Assembly: GCF_018294505.1 (NCBI RefSeq)
Contig: NC_057798.1
Coordinates: 368,955,370-369,019,369 of the forward strand
DNA from: Triticum aestivum
Taxonomy: Eukaryota > Streptophyta > Magnoliopsida > Poales > Poaceae
Reading direction: 5' to 3'
Length of the DNA stretch: 64,000 nucleotides
Shown here: positions 58,283-64,000 of the stretch, one piece after another
Position numbering within the stretch: the stretch's first letter is position 1
Layout of the letters: each line of letters begins with the position of its first letter
Notes under the pieces: generated by a model
What the model was told of the DNA's origin: nothing
The model's database searches: none
The model's input: only the letters and a program-made list of their open reading frames with translations
Made by a program: the position numbers and the translations under genes

Positions 58283-60377
58283 CCTCTTTAAAAAGGCACC
58301 ACCGGCGCCCTTCCTCTCCTCGTCACCCACCGCCGCAGCGCCGCCCGCAGCCGCCCCACGCTGCTGTTGCCGCTGCTTCGCCGCACCGCCGCACGTCGTA
58401 GCCCGCTCCGCTGCCGATCGGATCCGCCGCCGCAGCCGACCGGTCAACCCGGTTAACAGGTATAACCGTCGACCCATCGGTTTTATTCTTGGTTTTGTTC
58501 GGTTAGGTTAGATCGGTTTATTTTTTTAGGTAAGTTTAGATCTGTTAGTGAATGATTTTTGTTAGATTAGTTCTGTTAGTGAACGTCCGCGCAATAGTTT
58601 TTTATTTTTAGTTTATTTTCGGCTAGGGACCTATCCGCGAATAGTTTTCTCGCGAGTTAGCCCCTGATCTTAAAACTAGCGTAATTTTTTGCTCGTTTGT
58701 CCAAATTAGTTGAAACCAACGCCTAAATCTTCATAACATCTGTTCTTTCCAGTTAACCAACTTGAACATGATTTTGACGCCATAAAATTTGACCTTAGTT
58801 CAGATTAGTAAACGATCTTGTTTCATTCGTTTCTCAAGTTTCGTTTCTCCGTTTGAGTTGTTTTTTTTGCAAATCGTAGCTAATCACATGTACCCACTGT
58901 TAAGATCTGATCTACATTATAATAATGTTGTTAGGTTTTAATTTTTGTTTAGTTTAAGCTGTTTGCTTGTTTCGTGTTTGATTTGGATCTTTTCTCGATT
59001 TGCTCGTTGTTTCGTTTGAGTGATTGCTTATGTATGCTTCTGTTTGTCTACGTTAGATTACCTAGAGTGCGAAGCTTGTTACTATGAATCTCTAGAGTTT
59101 GTAGTTCATCAGCAAGGCAAGTTACACTTTGATCATACTCTTCTATACCCAGTTTTTACTATGCATTAGTATTACCCCTCAAATATTTGCATGAGTAGGA
59201 TTGGGAACATGTGGTTTGGTTGTAGTGCTTGAGGTAGGAACCTAATACCTTTTGGTCACCCCAGGAATATACGTTATGTTTTATTATTGCTTAGCCATGC
59301 TCGTAGACGGGGATTGGATAGTGATTCACATGGAAGTTTTGAGAGTTATTAGTCTTGGATAACATTAAGGTGGCAACTTTAATACACATCTGGTGGATTG
59401 GTTGAGGCACCCGGGGAACCCAATGTTGTCTATTTAGGGAAATCCTGGAGTACCCGTGTGATTTTTCCCTTAGTTTGCCACCCAGGCTCAAAGGGATCAT
59501 ATGATATTTCATGCCTAGAAACTTACATGTGCAGCCACAAGCCATTATGGGCTCTGGCATAGTTTAGTAAGTTGTGTGAGCTCTCAAAGAGGTGGACTAG
59601 CGGATGTAGGGGAAAGTAGGTGTACCGGTCTGCCCGAAGTAGAGGGTAAGTGCTTCAGAAAGACTATGTCTCGATCAACCGATCATGGATGCGGTCGAGT
59701 CTTGTGGGGAAAAGTGTGCAACCTCTGAAGAGTGTATAAACTAATCATGGTTAGTCGTGTCCCTGGTTGTGGACATCTTGAGTATCTGGAATTGGATATT
59801 ATTGTTGATCTCATCACTCTTTAATTAATTGATTGGGTTTAATGATGATACTTTTAATTGGGATTCCAGTTGGGGGAACCTTCTCAAATATTGGAACAAC
59901 TTGGGAGTAGTTAAATAAATTTATTCCTTTGTTATAGGGAAAAACTAGCTTTATGCAAAATCATAAAATTAGAGCCTCCACCAGTCAAATATTGCATATA
60001 GATATAGTTCTTGCATTTCATTGTTTTACAGTGTAATTCTGCCAGCATATTCAATGTGCTGAACTACAGGGCTGCAACTTCTCATGTTGGAGACTACTCA
60101 GACGATGAATAAGGTGCGATAGGTCGTTTCCTTGCACTCAGCTATGCCGTTGGAGTTGATGGAATCATTCACCTTCGAAGCTTCCGCAGTTATTTAGTTT
60201 AGATGGCCTTCAACCAGGATATTTTTGTGTAATCATACTCTTTATGAGACCTCAATGTAATAAGTATGTGATTGAACTTTGTTATAATTCCTTGAATACT
60301 GTGCTTGTCAGCATTACCGGTCCAGGGATGACACTGATGCACGGAGACTTCAGTCCATTCGGGTCATCGTTGCTACA
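58283..60377 (+). repeat. 3' LTR of element H, second part
   Basis: Resumes directly after the TSD of element I with CCTCTTTAAAAAGG and ends GTTGCTACA. It matches 41467-43600 with many substitutions and small indels. Confidence 0.88.
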
Positions 60378-60679
60378 GACCCGGACTCTGTTTTAAGCCT
60401 AGCGCCTCGATATGTATATAAAGGGGAGCCCCTAAGGTAGATTGACTAAGTTACAAGCTCCTGAGTACTAGGATAGTCAAGTCGCACCCTTGTAATCGAG
60501 ATCATCATCATCAATATCAATCAAACAGGAAGTAGGTTATTACCTCCATCGAGAAGGGCCGAACCTTGGTTAACCCTTGTCTCTTGATTCTGATCAACCC
60601 CGTTCAAGCTACTACCTCGCGGCGATGGCCTCACAAGTAAGTCCTTTCACGAGGACATCTGCCGGGAAAAAACACGACA
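60378..60679 (+). repeat. 5' LTR of element G, second part
   Basis: Continues the LTR begun at 40609 and ends CACGACA just before the PBS. TATA box TATATAAA at 60415-60422. Total LTR is about 540 bp. Confidence 0.78.
60415..60422 (+). promoter_or_regulatory. TATA box in element G LTR
   Basis: TATATAAA, about 265 bp before the LTR end, followed by GGGGAGCCCCT. Element H inserted only about 40 bp upstream, separating this promoter from most of U3. Confidence 0.6.
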
Positions 60680-60680
60680 G

Positions 60681-60692
60681 TTGGCGCCCACC
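60681..60692 (+). other. PBS of element G
   Basis: TTGGCGCCCACC, 1 bp after the LTR. The same site, continuing with ATGGGGC, is typical of Tat-lineage grass elements. Confidence 0.75.
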
Positions 60693-63293
60693 ATGGGGCT
60701 ATCGCTCGGTGGTGTCGAGTTCTTGGAGGGAGATCTCCCAGGGATGGAGGTATGTGCGATTGGTTGCATGACCAAGAGTCACCGCGACAATCTCTACATC
60801 GACGATTCAGGCCCCGAGGCTGACTCAATTGAGTATGGGTACTAGGCCCCTTCGGCAACATCCATGTCTTCATCGGCAAAATCGTCGAATCAGGACCCAA
60901 ACCGGACATCTGCACCGACATCATCGAGCTGGCTCGGCGTGCGCAACTCACCTGGGCTCAAGCAGGCAGGAACCACATTCTTGTTGGCTTCACCCAGGGG
61001 GTCGACCTCGCAGATAATTCCACGTCTGGCAGCGACACCCTGGTCCACTCTGATGGTGAGTCATCAGTTGGAGATACTGAGTCAATCCTCCCACTGTATG
61101 ACAGACGGCTTGGGGGATATTCTGATGATGAACCGGCCTCGGTCGACCATGAGCCGCCCCGTTGGACCATCGTCTACATGACAGGCACTACACCGACCAT
61201 TGACTCCTCCATAGCAGGTGCCATGGGTGGGATGGACACTTCGGCGACTGATCCAAGAATGGCTGCCCAGTCAAGCCGCTGGCTCAAGTCCTCTCCAAGC
61301 CAGTCTCCTTGTTAAGAACACTCCTTGAGTCGCCATTAACAGCGGAGAACAAGGCGGAGCGCAACCCGAAGGTAGCTAAGCTTCGTGAGTAGATGGCTAA
61401 GGCTCAGGAAGTCATCAACGCTGAGAACGCTCGCATGACTTAGCTACAATCCCATATTCATAATGAGGTGGAGGGCCTGAGGACAGAAGCCTGGCGTATG
61501 GGTCTTCGACAAAAGTCTTCAGAGATGGTTCATAGGAGAAGGCATGAGAGCCGTCTGCCCATTGACTTTGAGCCCGTGCGTCTGTTCAACACGCCTGCAC
61601 CAGGGGCTGGGATGAGCACCCCTGCGGCACCGGTTATACCCTAATTGAACTAGGTCGTGGCCCAAGAGGGAGACAGGCAGCCATCCCCAGCTCAACCTCG
61701 TCAGCCGGTTCAACAGCATCACCTTGAGCCGGCCCAGCACCCGCCGCCTGTTCGGACGACTCCTGACCATTTCGTAACGTTGGTGTGTTAGTTCTCCAAT
61801 CCCGTTTATAACTTGTGGGTACCAGCTACCAACCTCGCTGCACTTCTAATCACGGGGAATACCCCAGTCGAGAGGGAGGCTTTGCATGCCATCGAGATGT
61901 TAAAAACTGCGGTCGCTCAACAAGCAAACTACTCTTGCAGTCAACAATGCCTCCACTCTACCCTGCACCCAAGTCACAGCAGGAGTCGCCATGCTGAGTT
62001 GCCAGCTGTCTTTAACAATGCTCATCGGAGATGTGAGCAGCAGCATGACCTGCCTCGACACGGAGCTTTAGACACTCAGGAGATCATCGGCACAGCCCGG
62101 GCACGACAGGAGGCAGAAGCGGCCAACATGATGGCTCATCAGTTGCCTCCTATGACCCCCTTTGGCTTTGCAAGGTGTCGATTCGAGCACCAAAACTATA
62201 GGGATTCCATGCCTAGTATCGTCTCTGTGCAATGAGCGCATGGCCAAGGATTTCAAAGTCCCTTGGCAGGTTCCCAATTACACAGCTGATTTCGAGCCGG
62301 TAGCTTGGATTGAGAGTTATGAAATTTCTATGGACATGCTGGACGTTAGTGACATGGTCTGCGCCAAGTATTTGACCATGATGTTGGAGGGGCTGGCTCA
62401 TACTTGGCTGAAGAACTTGCCCCCTAATTCCATCAACACTTGGGAAGAGTTGAAGGAATGTTTCATCAAACACTCCCAAGGAACCTACAAGTGCCCAATG
62501 ACGATCCTTGATCTCTAGCACTATGTCCAGTGTGAGGGCGAGTCAGCTCATCATTGGTATCACTGGGTCGTGGATATCATCCACTCCTCGGATGACATAT
62601 TAGTTGCTCAATCCATCTTGATCCTGGAGAAAAACTGTCATTTTGACCCCCTCATTTAGAAGCTCAGGCGACTCAAGCGGAAGGTTCAAGACATGGGCGA
62701 GCTCATTGATGTCCTGACTAGATATGCAGAGTCAGACACCATGAAAGATCCTAGCCCAGATGACGATCAAACTAGGAAGGGTCAGCAACAGAACAACCCC
62801 GGGTACAATGGTAACCATGGCAATCAGGCTAATGGTGGCAAGCGTAAACACCAAGAGGGTGGCTCAGACTTTGTAGCCAACACCAATGCTGGTTTCAAGG
62901 GCCAGAGAAGGAATAATCCTAGGAGGTCATTCAATGCAAATAAAGCTCATAATTTCAAGGAATCTCTTAAAGGTCCATGTCCCAAGCATAGTACTCAGGA
63001 TAAGCCGGCAAACCACTCCCGAGAGAACTATTATATTATGTAGCAATTTCGTAATCAAGCTTACCACAATCACTAGGGTGGTAACGGTGGAGACTCAGGG
63101 CAACCTGGGGCTGGTGGTTCAGGATCCGATTTTCCTGGGTTCGGCTCGTCTGGTGGTTTACATGGTCCTAGCGGGTCTGGATCTGGATAGCAGGGGTCTG
63201 GCAATCATGGAGGTGGAAATCAGCATTCTGGCCAAGGCACTTGGCATCAGGCAACCAGACAGGTTTTCAGAGCAATCCTAAGCAGTTGAATAG
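60693..63293 (+). pseudogene. gag: Gag of element G (broken)
   Basis: A frame opens at the PBS (ATG 60693, MGLSLGGVEFLEG) and shifts near 60840. It continues as VFIGKIVESGPKPDICTDI and, later, SRLPIDFEPVRLFNTPAPG. The capsid-like domain lies around 62246-62520 (FKVPWQVPNYTADFEPVAWI, WLKNLPPNSINTWEELKECF), with stops at 62516 and 62657. Then come an Asn/Gly-rich region and a C-x2-H-type motif (CPKHSTQDKPANHSRENYYI, 62975-63035). Stops at 63041 and later end the open frame. The overall layout matches gag of Tat-lineage elements. Confidence 0.75.
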
Positions 63294-64000
63294 TGGGCAG
63301 TATCACGTCTTTACAACCAGCACCTGCAAGGGATAGCAAACTGTAGAAGCATGTTGTCAACGTGGTTGAAGCGGCTATTCCTGCATATTTGAATTGGTCA
63401 GAGAAACCGATAACTTGGAGTAGGGTGGATCATCCTCCCCAGGTTGAGAATCCTTGTTGTCTAGCTTTGGTGGTGGCACCTCAAGTCTATGGGTATAACC
63501 TCACTTAGGTACTGATGGATGGAGGAAGCAGCATCAACATCTTGTATTATGACACTTTGAGGGGCATGAACTTGTTAGAGAAACAGCTCATGCCGTCCTC
63601 GACCATTTTTCATGGGATCGTTCCCAGAAAGTCTGCCTACCCCATTGGGCGGATTAAGTTGGAAGTTGCATCTAGCAATGAGTATAATTATAGAATAGAG
63701 TTTTTGACGTTTGAGGTGGTCAAGATCAGAAGCCATACCATGCCCTGTTTGGACAGCCGGCTTATGCTTGTTTTATGGGGCAAACTTCCTATGTGTATAT
63801 CAATCTCAAGATGTCTGGGCCAAATGGCACTATCACGGTCGATGGTGACATGAAAATTGCTCGTGAGTGTGAATAAGGGGATGCAGCTTATGCTGAATCA
63901 GCTTGTGCATCAGAAGAGTTGAAGTTTTACACATCCAATGTTGACCCGGCTAACATGACCCCCCTGAAGAAACCCACCATAGAGTCTGACCCCCCGCTCA
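63294..64000 (+). pseudogene. pol: Protease region of element G (broken, continues beyond window)
   Basis: Same main frame as gag. Reads IPAYLNWSEKPITWSRVDHP, then a stop before VLMDGGSSINILYYDTL, the DGGSS variant of the retropepsin active site used by Tat/Ogre-type elements. It continues ASSNEYNYRIEFLTFEVV. A frameshift near 63730 is followed by DGDMKIARECE and PLKKPT at the edge. RT would start outside the window. Confidence 0.75.

Larger units (their letters stand above)
40855..60377 (+). mobile_element. Element H: Tekay-like Ty3-gypsy chromovirus-type retrotransposon, host of element I
   Basis: 5' LTR 40855-43600, PBS 43604, extra ORF 43707-44447, broken gag-pol 44647-49041, PPT 49058-49070, 3' LTR 49071-49706 plus 58283-60377. 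Without element I it is about 10.9 kb. Flanking pentamers are TACCC (40850-40854) and GACCC (60378-60382), a one-mismatch TSD. Domain order protease-RT-RNase H-integrase plus a C-terminal chromodomain-like end places it in the Tekay/Del group. The element is old, with diverged LTRs and many stops. Confidence 0.88.
60680..64000 (+). mobile_element. Element G: Tat-like Ty3-gypsy retrotransposon, internal part (continues beyond window)
   Basis: With its split LTR (40609-40854, 60378-60679) it hosts element H. Internal domain: gag and protease in one main frame with many stops. RT, integrase and the 3' LTR would be right of the window. The DGGSS protease signature and PBS place it in the Tat group. 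Confidence 0.78.

Overview
The window is grass nuclear DNA, most likely from the Triticeae (wheat, Aegilops, barley or rye). A BARE1/WIS/Angela-type Ty1-copia element, several LTR families starting TGATACGTCTCC (Sabrina/WHAM-type, Athila-like Ty3-gypsy), Tekay-like gypsy elements with long TGTAACATCCC LTRs and a Tat-like gypsy element lie nested inside one another. I found no intact cellular gene, no tRNA or rRNA gene and no CRISPR array. Nearly every base can be assigned to a transposable element or its remains. Family names rest on remembered consensus features, not on a database search.

Left block (1-22643): minus-strand, non-autonomous Athila-like elements. Element A (1-8196, 3' end outside the window) has both LTRs, PBS, PPT and a broken gag-like ORF with a CCHC knuckle. 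It sits in a Tekay-like remnant (8197-11129), whose LTR also holds an 885-bp solo LTR with a perfect TSD. That remnant sits inside element B (11130-14673). B and C share one LTR (13056-14673), giving an LTR-internal-LTR-internal-LTR chain. C runs to 21037 and abuts a diverged related LTR (21038-22643).

Middle block (22644-30348): low-copy-looking sequence with a broken transposon-associated reading frame (22671-23190). Next come old gypsy remains ending in a broken 'putative gypsy type transposon' ORF (30045-30338). These remains are split by a 3861-bp Helitron candidate (25514-29374, minus strand) with a 3' hairpin plus CTAG, a 5' TC end, an A/T target and a higher-order tandem repeat.

Right block (30349-64000): a deep nest. 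Athila element D (from 30349) carries complete element E (30377-37416, TSD TTTTC) in its LTR. D's gag is cut by LTR F (39175). F is cut by Tat-like element G (from 40609). G's LTR is cut by Tekay element H (40855-60377). H's 3' LTR is cut by copia element I (49707-58277, TSD CGGGG). D, F and G continue beyond the right edge. G's gag and retropepsin regions occupy 60693-64000.

None of the reading frames is intact. Element H has eleven premature stops, eight of them TAG, most at sites where the family usually has Gln. Element I has LTRs differing at only two bases and one 4-bp indel, yet its polyprotein is broken and the RT box reads YVND. Autonomous relatives elsewhere must have supplied the proteins that moved most of these copies.
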